Source: CAZDHT01 sp964505325 (GTDB lineage: Bacteria > Planctomycetota > PUPC01). From it: a DNA stretch of 15,870 nucleotides. Numbering within the stretch: the first letter of the stretch is position 1; each line of letters begins with the position of its first letter. The position numbers and the translations under genes were made by a program. Positions 6,555-12,463 of this stretch are shown here, piece after piece. The stretch lies in contig CAZDHT010000103.1 in NCBI GenBank assembly GCA_964505325.1, positions 1-15,870 on the forward strand. Reading direction: 5' to 3'. Below the pieces are notes generated by a model, which was not told the DNA's origin, did no database searches, and saw only the letters and a program-made list of their open reading frames with translations.

Positions 6555-7547
6555 GTGAACAAACTCGTGCTGCTGCCCTTGCTGATGATTGTCGTCCTTC
6601 CCGCCGGCGCCCGGGCGCAGTACGAAGGCCGCGGGTATGGCGGCGCGCGGGGCAAGGGCGACTGGCGTTACCTCACGTACAACCTTCCCGGCGCCTATGC
6701 GCTTCTCGACCGGCTGGACCTCTCCGAAGCGCAGCAGAAGGCGCTGAGCGAGGTCTACAAGCGGTACATGGTCGAGCACCGCAAGGCGTATGCCGCCGTC
6801 ACGAAAGAACTGCCGCGCATCGCCGCAAGAGACTACAAAGACGGCAAGAAGATGAAGGCGTACTACGCCAGGCGCGACGAACTGCTCGAGAAGCACAAGG
6901 CGGCGCTCCCGACCGAAGAGGTCAGCGACATCCTCACCCCCGATCAACTCGGAAAGATCCTGGAAGCGAACCAGGTCATCGCCGGATGGGAGAAGTGGCT
7001 GCTCGCGCACTTGGCCGCCTGCGACAAGAAGCTCGACGAGCTTCTTGGCCCGGTCCCGGAGGCGGAAGAGGGGGGCTATCCGTACATGGCCCACTATACC
7101 TATCGGGTCCTGGACGCTTACATTCAGGGAGCGGCCGCGCTGGGCGGCCGGCTGGGCCTGACGGAGCAGCAGAAAGCAGCGCTCGCTGAACTGGGGAAGG
7201 GGCGTTACGCCCAGATCACGGCGATGATCGGGCCGCTATCGCCGTCCTTGCGGAGCGGGAAACTGAAGACGGGCCACGCCGCCGCAGTGCAGAGCGCCGT
7301 CAACAAGGAAGCCTGGGCGAAAGTCAACGAAGCACACCGTCAGGCTGTCGAGAAGCTGCTCGCCAAGGAACAGCGGGACGCGCTTGCCAAGGGGATGAAG
7401 GTCCTCGAGGAGCGCGATAGGGCGATCTGCGAGCGATACGCGGGATACGTCGAGGATCTCTCCAAGGTCCTCCCGCCCCGGAACAAGGCGGGCACGCCCG
7501 CGGCGGTTGCACACCCGGCGCCGAGGAAATCGGAGAAAACGCAGTAA
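6555..7547 (+). CDS. Exported helical protein with four LTxxQ-type motifs (paralog 2)
   Basis: This 330-residue protein is a clear paralog of its neighbours on both sides. The GTG at 6555 is chosen because GAGGAG (6541-6546) lies 8 bp upstream and the frame then opens with a signal peptide (VNKLVLLPLLMIVVLPAGARA, cleavage near QY). An ATG at 6547 touches the ribosome site and runs only three codons in another frame. LTxxQ-type motifs are LSEAQ (56-60), LTPDQ (127-131), LTEQQ (202-206) and the weaker LAKEQ (269-273). Shared blocks include WRYLTY, LPGAY, ILEANQVIAGW, KKLDELLGPVPE and LEERDRAICERY. A His at 241 aligns with one His in each paralog. The upstream frame is open by chance back to 5532, but that part is a shadow of paralog 1. 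Function is unknown beyond a probable periplasmic location. Confidence 0.88.
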   Translation: MNKLVLLPLLMIVVLPAGARAQYEGRGYGGARGKGDWRYLTYNLPGAYALLDRLDLSEAQQKALSEVYKRYMVEHRKAYAAVTKELPRIAARDYKDGKKMKAYYARRDELLEKHKAALPTEEVSDILTPDQLGKILEANQVIAGWEKWLLAHLAACDKKLDELLGPVPEAEEGGYPYMAHYTYRVLDAYIQGAAALGGRLGLTEQQKAALAELGKGRYAQITAMIGPLSPSLRSGKLKTGHAAAVQSAVNKEAWAKVNEAHRQAVEKLLAKEQRDALAKGMKVLEERDRAICERYAGYVEDLSKVLPPRNKAGTPAAVAHPAPRKSEKTQ

Positions 7548-7565
7548 GGTTCGGGCAAGAAAAGA

Positions 7566-7594
7566 CTGGCGCTCGTCATCGACCCCGGTAGAAT
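7566..7594 (+). promoter_or_regulatory. Weak sigma70-like promoter upstream of paralog 3
   Basis: TAGAAT (7589-7594) is a fair -10 in a GC-rich setting. With a 17-bp spacer, the -35 position holds CTGGCG (7566-7571), only 3 of 6 against TTGACA. It lies 28 bp before the paralog 3 start. It may give that gene separate expression, or use a non-housekeeping sigma factor. Support is weak. Confidence 0.22.
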
Positions 7595-7622
7595 ATAGGA
7601 AACCCTGTGAAGGAGGCTCGTT

Positions 7623-8585
7623 ATGAAGAAGGTGCTGGCTCTGGCATTGGTCTTGTCCGTTCCGCTGAGCGCTCATGCGGCGCAAAGGCGTTTCCAAGGT
7701 CGGCGACAGGAGGGGTGGCGCTCGCTCGCGTACGGACTGCCGGGCGCCTATGGGATGCTCGACCGGCTCACCCTGTCGAACGACCAGAAGAAACAACTGG
7801 ACGAGGTCTACAAGGACTGGTCGGGCAAGTGGCGGAAGGCGGCCGAGGAGGCCGGGCAGAAGATCCCGAGACTGTCGGAGGAGGACCGCAAAGACCGCAA
7901 TAAGCTCAGGGCCTACTGGATACAGCGGCGGGAAGCGTACCGCAAAGCCAGGCCCGAGCCGCCAGTCGATAAGGTCGGCGACATACTCACCCCCGATCAG
8001 CTTGGCAAGGTACTCGAAGCCAACCAGACCGTGGCCGGGTGGCTCAAGTGGCTGGCGGAACAGATGCCCAAGTATGACAAGAAGCTCGACGCGCTGTTGG
8101 GCCCGGCGCCGGAGGGCCTCACGCCAGCGAAGCAGCGGCTCTACGATAACCTGGACAACTACATGGACGGTGGCGCGTTGCTCGGCCGGCTGGGGCTCAC
8201 CGCGAAGCAGGAGACCGAACTCCAGGAGCTCGGCAAGACCCGTTCCACCGACGCGTACTCGTCCATCGTCGCCCCGCTCGACCCGTCGCTGAGGGGCGCG
8301 AAGCTTTCGGCCGCGCATGCCGGCGCGGTGCGCGACGCCATCAGGGACGACGGATGGGACTTGTTCAAGGAGGCAAAGCGCGAGGAGGTCGAGAAAGTCC
8401 TCACCCAGGAGCAGCGCGATCTGCTCGCCAAGGCCCTGCTGGTGGTGAGGGAGCGCGACAAGGCCATCTGGAAGCGCTACTCCGACTACCTGGAGGATTT
8501 GGGCAAGATCATCCCGAAGCCGACGGGAACACCTGGCAGGGGCGCCGCCGTGAGGCCGGCTCGGGCGCCCAGGAACAACCCCTGA
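7623..8585 (+). CDS. Exported helical protein with four LTxxQ-type motifs (paralog 3)
   Basis: The third tandem paralog is 320 residues long. The ATG at 7623 has a strong AGGAGG (7611-7616) six bases upstream. A signal peptide MKKVLALALVLSVPLSAHA precedes AQ. The LTxxQ-type motifs are the cleanest of the three proteins: LSNDQ (51-55), LTPDQ (122-126), LTAKQ (192-196) and LTQEQ (260-264). Between them are WRSLAY, LPGAY, VLEANQTVAGW, KKLDALLGPAPE, the block LRGAKLSAAHAGAV with the shared His232, and VRERDKAIWKRY. Composition is charged and helical, with a basic Pro/Arg tail. It shares more wording with paralog 2 than with paralog 1 (for example ILTPDQLGK). A role as stress chaperone or sensor is inferred from the LTxxQ pattern and the adjoining sigma/anti-sigma pair. 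Confidence 0.89.
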   Translation: MKKVLALALVLSVPLSAHAAQRRFQGRRQEGWRSLAYGLPGAYGMLDRLTLSNDQKKQLDEVYKDWSGKWRKAAEEAGQKIPRLSEEDRKDRNKLRAYWIQRREAYRKARPEPPVDKVGDILTPDQLGKVLEANQTVAGWLKWLAEQMPKYDKKLDALLGPAPEGLTPAKQRLYDNLDNYMDGGALLGRLGLTAKQETELQELGKTRSTDAYSSIVAPLDPSLRGAKLSAAHAGAVRDAIRDDGWDLFKEAKREEVEKVLTQEQRDLLAKALLVVRERDKAIWKRYSDYLEDLGKIIPKPTGTPGRGAAVRPARAPRNNP

Positions 8586-8657
8586 CCAGCGCGGCGGCGA
8601 CAGGCCGATTCGTTCCTGTTGATGCTATGCTGAGCGAAGCGACGCTCCTCTGCTGCC

Positions 8658-8686
8658 TTGAGTCGAGTTCTCTTTGCACATATGAG
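8658..8686 (+). promoter_or_regulatory. Candidate sigma70-like promoter for the exported propeller-like protein
   Basis: TTGAGT (8658-8663), a 17-bp spacer and TATGAG (8681-8686) match the housekeeping consensus at 4 of 6 in each box with ideal spacing. It lies 46 bp before the chosen start at 8733, in the 147-bp gap after paralog 3. Apart from a weak 5-bp hairpin at 8632-8647, nothing else is seen in that gap. Confidence 0.35.
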
Positions 8687-8732
8687 CGTCGGCAACGTCG
8701 GTCTGTCCTCTTCTCCTTTGCCGGTGGTGAAG

Positions 8733-9641
8733 ATGCGAAAACACTGCCCGCTGATTCTGGCGATGCTGCTGGCTGTGGGGCGGCCGGGCGCGGCCGCCGA
8801 GGATCCTCCCAAGAAGAACGACGGGCCCCAGCCCGTCGCCTACGCGAAGGCCCGGCTGCTGTGTCAACTCGCCAACCAGAAGATTGACGAGAGCAGCGGG
8901 CTGGCATGCAGCCGCCGCAAGGACGGGGTGTTCTGGACGCATAACGATTCCGGCGGCGGTCCGCGCATCTACGCTTTCAACACCAAGGGCGAGGATCTGG
9001 GCACGTTCGACGTGGCCGGTGCGAAGGCGCAGGATTGGGAAGACATGGCCTCGTTCCGTGTCGGCCGGAAGTGCTACCTGATTCTCGCCGACGTGGGGGA
9101 CAATGCGGCCCGGCGCAAAAGCTGCACCCTCTACATCGTCGAGGAGCCCGTCCTGTTCCGAAAGAAGCCGGTGACCGTCAGGATCAAGGTGGCCATGACG
9201 ATTCAGTTCAGCTACGAAGACGGCCCCCACGACTGCGAAGCGGTCGCCGTCGACGCGAAAAACCGGATGATCTACCTGGTCAGCAAAGTCGCCGGGCTGA
9301 CGTGCAAGGTCTATGAACTTCCCATTTCCAAAGGACGGGCCAGGGGGTCTGTGATCGCCCGGCCCGTCGCCACCCTGAAGGTCCCCGTCACCACGGGAAT
9401 GGACATGTCCGCCGACGGGACCCGCTGCGTTGTCCTGACGTACCTCTCGGCCTACGAGTTCACCCGCAAGCCGGGGGAAACGTGGAAGGACGCCTTCTCG
9501 CGCCGGCCGCGCACGCTTGCCATGCCCCTGCGCCGGCAGGGCGAGTCGATCAGCTACGGTGCGGACGGGAAGACGCTTTACCTTACGAGCGAGAAGGTTC
9601 CGACCCCGCTGTGGGAGATTCCGGTCCAAGAAGCCAAGTGA
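8733..9641 (+). CDS. Exported, probably beta-propeller protein of unknown function
   Basis: I recognise the sequence style but not a named activity. The frame is open from a TTG at 8658, but the ATG at 8733 gives a proper signal peptide (MRKHCPLILAMLLAVGRPGAAA, then EDPPKK) and follows GGTGG at 8723-8727. That gives 302 residues. Marks typical of a widespread bacterial secreted family are IDESSGLACS (about 51-60), FWTHNDSGGG (67-76), IYAFNTKGEDLGTFDVAGA, DWEDMA (101-106), ADVGDNAARR (119-128) and VEEP (136-139). Later come HDCEAVAVDAKNRMIYLVSK and MDMSADG. The repeating hydrophobic strands with D-x-x-G turns suggest propeller blades, and acidic residues in DWEDMA and ADVGDN could bind a metal. 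Alternatives include SdiA-regulated-like or phytase-like propellers. It is probably transcribed independently of the genes before it. Confidence 0.85.
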   Translation: MRKHCPLILAMLLAVGRPGAAAEDPPKKNDGPQPVAYAKARLLCQLANQKIDESSGLACSRRKDGVFWTHNDSGGGPRIYAFNTKGEDLGTFDVAGAKAQDWEDMASFRVGRKCYLILADVGDNAARRKSCTLYIVEEPVLFRKKPVTVRIKVAMTIQFSYEDGPHDCEAVAVDAKNRMIYLVSKVAGLTCKVYELPISKGRARGSVIARPVATLKVPVTTGMDMSADGTRCVVLTYLSAYEFTRKPGETWKDAFSRRPRTLAMPLRRQGESISYGADGKTLYLTSEKVPTPLWEIPVQEAK

Positions 9642-9675
9642 TCGTTGTCGCCGCCTCGCCCGCCGCCGAATTTGC

Positions 9676-9703
9676 TTGAAAACACGAGTTGCCTTTAGAT
9701 AAT
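9676..9703 (+). promoter_or_regulatory. Sigma70-like promoter for the TauE/SafE gene
   Basis: TTGAAA (9676-9681), a 16-bp spacer and GATAAT (9698-9703) match at 5 of 6 in each box, in a locally AT-rich patch of an otherwise GC-rich region. It is the clearest promoter of the middle third and would start an RNA near 9710. That places it before either possible start of the transporter gene (ATG 9758 or CTG 9791). Confidence 0.55.
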
Positions 9704-9757
9704 AGGTTACCCTGAGCATTTCGCCTCGCCGCAGCGCTCCACGAGTCCCGGTGAGAT

Positions 9758-10585
9758 GTGTTCCCTCGGGCTCAGCAAGGAGGTTGGGAACTGCGATCCT
9801 ATCTTGTGGTTTGCATCATCGGCCTGCTCACGGGCGTTCTCAACGCACTTCTCGGGATCGGCGGTGGAGCGGTCCTCGTCCCCGCACTGGCGCTGTGGGC
9901 GGGCTATCAGCAGAAGGAGGCCCAGGCGGCCAGCCTGTGGTACGTCGTCCCGACGTCGCTGTTCGCGGGCTTCCTGTACAAGTCGGGGTCGCTTGACGTC
10001 CGCCTCGAACACGTGGCGGCAATGGTGGCGGCGGCCTTTGTGGGCGCCGTCATCGGCGCCCCGCTGGTCAAGAGAATCCACCAGCGGCCGCTCAGGCAGG
10101 TCTTTGCGGTGGCCCTCATGTGCATTGCGCTGATCATGGTCGTCACCGCGTCCCAGCCCGACATCGCCACGGCCCGGCACGTCCGGTATCTCGTGTTGAC
10201 CTGGACGGGTCTGGTGGCGGGCTTCTTGGGCAGTCTTCTGGGCATCGGGGGCGGGGTCATCGTCGTCCCGGCGCTGGTCATGCTCGGAGGCTTCGATCAG
10301 AAGGTTGCCCAGGGCATGAGCCTGCTGTACGTCGTTCCCACCGCCCTGTTAAGTGCGCTGCTGTACCGGTTTCACGTCAAGATACGGATTGACAACACCC
10401 AGGTGGTGCTGATGGTGGCCGGCGGCCTGACCGGGGCGTTCGTTGGCTATCAACTGATGGCTGCCACGCGCAGTCAGGCGCTCCGCATAATTTTCGCAGT
10501 AGCTTTGGGCGTGTTGGGTATCTTCCTTATACTGCGGGCCAGGCGCGCTCGCAGGAAAGAGCATGCTCCCGACTGGATGATATGA
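9758..10585 (+). CDS. TauE/SafE-family sulfite/organosulfonate exporter-like membrane protein
   Basis: The TauE/SafE family moves anions such as sulfite or sulfoacetate across the inner membrane; the substrate here cannot be told. The protein shows the family's internal duplication. LLGIGGGAVLVPAL in the first half is matched by LLGIGGGVIVVPAL in the second, each followed by a similar VVPT segment (SLWYVVPTSL, SLLYVVPTAL). Roughly eight hydrophobic spans are visible, and the C-terminus is basic. From the ATG at 9758 it has 275 residues. A near-perfect AAGGAGG at 9777-9783 lies inside that reading and sits 7 bp before an in-frame CTG at 9791, which would give 264 residues and start just before the first span. 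The CTG may therefore be the real start. The stop overlaps an ATG at 10582 of the next frame. Confidence 0.9.
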   Translation: MFPRAQQGGWELRSYLVVCIIGLLTGVLNALLGIGGGAVLVPALALWAGYQQKEAQAASLWYVVPTSLFAGFLYKSGSLDVRLEHVAAMVAAAFVGAVIGAPLVKRIHQRPLRQVFAVALMCIALIMVVTASQPDIATARHVRYLVLTWTGLVAGFLGSLLGIGGGVIVVPALVMLGGFDQKVAQGMSLLYVVPTALLSALLYRFHVKIRIDNTQVVLMVAGGLTGAFVGYQLMAATRSQALRIIFAVALGVLGIFLILRARRARRKEHAPDWMI

Positions 10586-10638
10586 GGGCCGCCGCTTATC
10601 CGTCCTTCCAAGACCCTTCACACGGGACCAGCCCGAAC

Positions 10639-11982
10639 ATGAAGAGATGCCTGCTGTGCGCGTGTGTGAGCCTGTCCCTGCTGGCCGTGTACTGGATCAC
10701 CGGCGGCACGGCCGCGAACGCCGGCCAGGCCATCAGCGAGAAGATCGACAACGTGGGCAGCTACAAGCTCTATGTGCCGCTGGTGGAAAAGGACAAGAAG
10801 CCGGCGCTGCTCGTCTGGCTCCATCCCGCCGGCGGCGAAGACAACGATCTCGTCACCCGGTGGTGGCCCGAACTCCACGAACTTGGCTACGCGCTGATGC
10901 TCCCCCGCAGCAAGGAGCCTCAGCGATGGGCGCTGGACGAGACGGCGACCGTCCTGGCGTATATCGACCACGCCATCGAAAAGCACAGCATCGACCGGCG
11001 GAAGGTCGTCCTGCTGGGCTATTCCGTCGGCGGCCACATGGCTTTTTACCTGGGCATGAAACATGGCGACCGCTTGGCGGGCATTGTGACCACGTCCGGC
11101 TTCACCATACGGAGTCGGCACGACACCCGGACGGCGCTCCCTCCGAAGAAGTACAAGGACTCGCTGGCGTACTTTCTGATCGTGGGCGACCGTGAGGGCC
11201 CCCTGGTCGACTTGGCGAAGCGGGCGCAACTCGAACTGCTGGCGGACGGATTCTCGGCCCTGCTGCACATGGTCAAGGACGGTGGTCACGCGTTCCACGA
11301 CTCCGAGAAGAAGAATGTGCTGGCGTGGCTGAAAGAAGTCGCCGCCGGGAAGCGCCCCGCCGCCGAAGAGATCAAGGAACTGGCCAAGGCCGCTCCCGAC
11401 CGGATCCGCGCGTACCGGGAAGAACTGGCGCGGAAGAGCAGACTGTTCGACGCCATCAAGGACAACATCGGGAAACCCTACAAGCTCACGTGGAAGCCCG
11501 CCGGCGCGGTGGAGCAGGGGGGCAAGCTGAGCATCACGCTGCCCGAAGGCTGGAAGCTCGGCGACCAGGCGTCGAACGGCCAGAGCGCGGCCGTCACCCT
11601 CACGCCGCCTGGGAAGCAGCACATCGTCGCCTACATCGGCAGGTCGGTCAAGGAAGAGGGCCTCGTCCAGCACTACCAGAAGTGGTTCAAGAAGATGGCG
11701 AAAGAGAACGTCATGACCCGCGGCAGCGTGGGCAGGATCCCGGCCAACGGCCGAAACTGGGAGGTGCTGACGTTCTTTATGGTCCCCCGTGAGAAGCAGA
11801 ACGACCCGCTGGCGCGGCGCGTCCTGGTCGTGGCGGTGCTGCCGCTCAACCAGAAAGGCACCGAATGGCGCTCGGTCAGCGTGATATGTCCCGAGCACAA
11901 GACCGGCGGCAACCACATCGCCGAGATCATCCGCGGCATCCTCGAAAAGACCCGGTTCGGCGAACCTGCCGCGCCGGAGTGA
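10639..11982 (+). CDS. Exported alpha/beta hydrolase with an unidentified C-terminal domain
   Basis: The N-terminal half is an alpha/beta-hydrolase fold of the secreted esterase/carboxylesterase kind. It has LLVWLHPAGGEDND (oxyanion region), VVLLGYSVGGHMA with the GxSxG nucleophile (Ser129), LIVGDREGPLVD (a candidate acid near Asp184) and DGGHAFHD (His217). The ATG at 10639 gives a signal peptide, MKRCLLCACVSLSLLAVYWI, and 447 residues. An in-frame ATG at 10582 overlaps the transporter stop by 4 bp and would add 19 residues before the basic KR, so coupling from there is possible. After about residue 290 a separate domain begins (PYKLTWKPAGAVEQGGKLS, LPEGWKLGD, then RSVSVICPEHKTGG) that I cannot name. 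Substrate is unknown. It is probably co-transcribed with the transporter. Confidence 0.88.
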   Translation: MKRCLLCACVSLSLLAVYWITGGTAANAGQAISEKIDNVGSYKLYVPLVEKDKKPALLVWLHPAGGEDNDLVTRWWPELHELGYALMLPRSKEPQRWALDETATVLAYIDHAIEKHSIDRRKVVLLGYSVGGHMAFYLGMKHGDRLAGIVTTSGFTIRSRHDTRTALPPKKYKDSLAYFLIVGDREGPLVDLAKRAQLELLADGFSALLHMVKDGGHAFHDSEKKNVLAWLKEVAAGKRPAAEEIKELAKAAPDRIRAYREELARKSRLFDAIKDNIGKPYKLTWKPAGAVEQGGKLSITLPEGWKLGDQASNGQSAAVTLTPPGKQHIVAYIGRSVKEEGLVQHYQKWFKKMAKENVMTRGSVGRIPANGRNWEVLTFFMVPREKQNDPLARRVLVVAVLPLNQKGTEWRSVSVICPEHKTGGNHIAEIIRGILEKTRFGEPAAPE

Positions 11983-12007
11983 CCACCGACGTCGCTCCCC
12001 CATGCCC

Positions 12008-12062
12008 AACCGCTTCAATCGACGGTGTTCACCCGTACCGATTTTCGGCGGTTTTTCTTCTT
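12008..12062 (+). terminator. Possible terminator after the hydrolase gene
   Basis: AACCGC (12008-12013) can pair with GCGGTT (12048-12053). Inside lie short pairings such as ACGG/CCCGT-type (12022-12036) and ACCG (12037-12040) with CGGT (12049-12052). The T-rich run TTTTTCTTCTT (12052-12062) follows. The stem is branched and not strong, so this is a modest call. Its T-run merges with the next promoter's -35 box. Confidence 0.3.
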
Positions 12063-12089
12063 GACTTCTCAAAAGGTGTAGTATATATT
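12061..12089 (+). promoter_or_regulatory. Strong sigma70-like promoter for the merR/sigma operon
   Basis: TTGACT (12061-12066), a 17-bp spacer and TATATT (12084-12089) match at 5 of 6 in both boxes. The spacer is ordinary rather than the 19 bp of classical MerR-activated promoters. A second, overlapping candidate is TTGCAT (12088-12093), 16 bp, TACAAT (12110-12115). The area from 12052 to 12130 is markedly AT-rich. The leader to the ATG at 12179 would be about 55-85 bases. Confidence 0.6.
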
Positions 12090-12178
12090 GCATAGTGAGG
12101 AGGGCGCTGTACAATAGGTAATATGCGTTTCGTCCTTTGTGTTGTGCGCTAACTCCTTTTTCGCTTGAGTGTGCTCCT

Positions 12179-12463
12179 ATGTCGCCTAGAGAACCGGTAA
12201 GAAAACTCTTCAAGATCGGCGAAGTGGCCGAATACAGCGGCCTGTCGAGACAGAGTGTCAACTACTACACGGCACTGGGCATTCTCCGAGAGGCCGGCCG
12301 GACGGGGGCCGGATACCGCCTCTACGACGAGAGCGTCTTCGATCGTATCGAGAGGCTCCGTGAGCTCAAGGCAACCAAAACCCTGCGACAGATCGCAGAT
12401 ATTCTGCGGGACGAGCAGAAGAGGCCAGAGCAGGAAAAGAGCCCCAATGGGAAGGACAACTGA
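12179..12463 (+). CDS. Short MerR-family regulator (DNA-binding domain only)
   Basis: The 94-residue protein is almost only a MerR winged helix: FKIGEVAEYSGLSRQSVNYY (about 11-30, helix-turn-helix), TALGILREAGRTGAGYRLYDE (wing), and FDRIERLRELKATKTLRQIADIL (second helical pair). No effector-binding domain or cysteine-rich metal loop follows; the C-terminus is a charged tail. It therefore cannot sense a ligand in the classical MerR way and may act as a constitutive DNA bender or pair with another protein. The ATG at 12179 is preferred to an in-frame TTG at 12137, which adds a cysteine-rich stretch unlike the family; neither has a good ribosome site. The 3' end overlaps the downstream sigma gene by 17 bp, so the two are translationally linked. 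Confidence 0.85.
   Translation: MSPREPVRKLFKIGEVAEYSGLSRQSVNYYTALGILREAGRTGAGYRLYDESVFDRIERLRELKATKTLRQIADILRDEQKRPEQEKSPNGKDN

Noticed and set aside
8632..8647. Terminator after paralog 3 (GAGCG/CGCTC hairpin)
   Set aside because: Only five pairs and no T-run follows.
10582..10638. Hydrolase start at ATG 10582
   Set aside because: It would place 19 polar residues before the signal peptide; the ATG at 10639 fits an exported protein better, though the 4-bp overlap with the transporter stop keeps it possible.
12061..12089. Classical MerR operator with 19-bp spacer
   Set aside because: Spacing is 17 bp and I found no convincing dyad centred on the spacer.
12123..12152. Nine-codon leader ORF (MRFVLCVVR) before merR, possibly leaderless from the second promoter
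   Set aside because: No ribosome site at useful spacing and no regulatory codon pattern; short ORFs like this arise by chance.
10618..12261. Minus-strand open frame (547 codons) opposite the hydrolase gene
   Set aside because: Antisense shadow: composition is Arg/His/Asp-rich without recognisable motifs, while the + strand frame has a signal peptide and GxSxG site.
12255..12446. Upstream extension of the FliA/WhiG sigma gene
   Set aside because: This stretch lies inside merR in another frame and its Ser/Arg-rich translation is not sigma-like.
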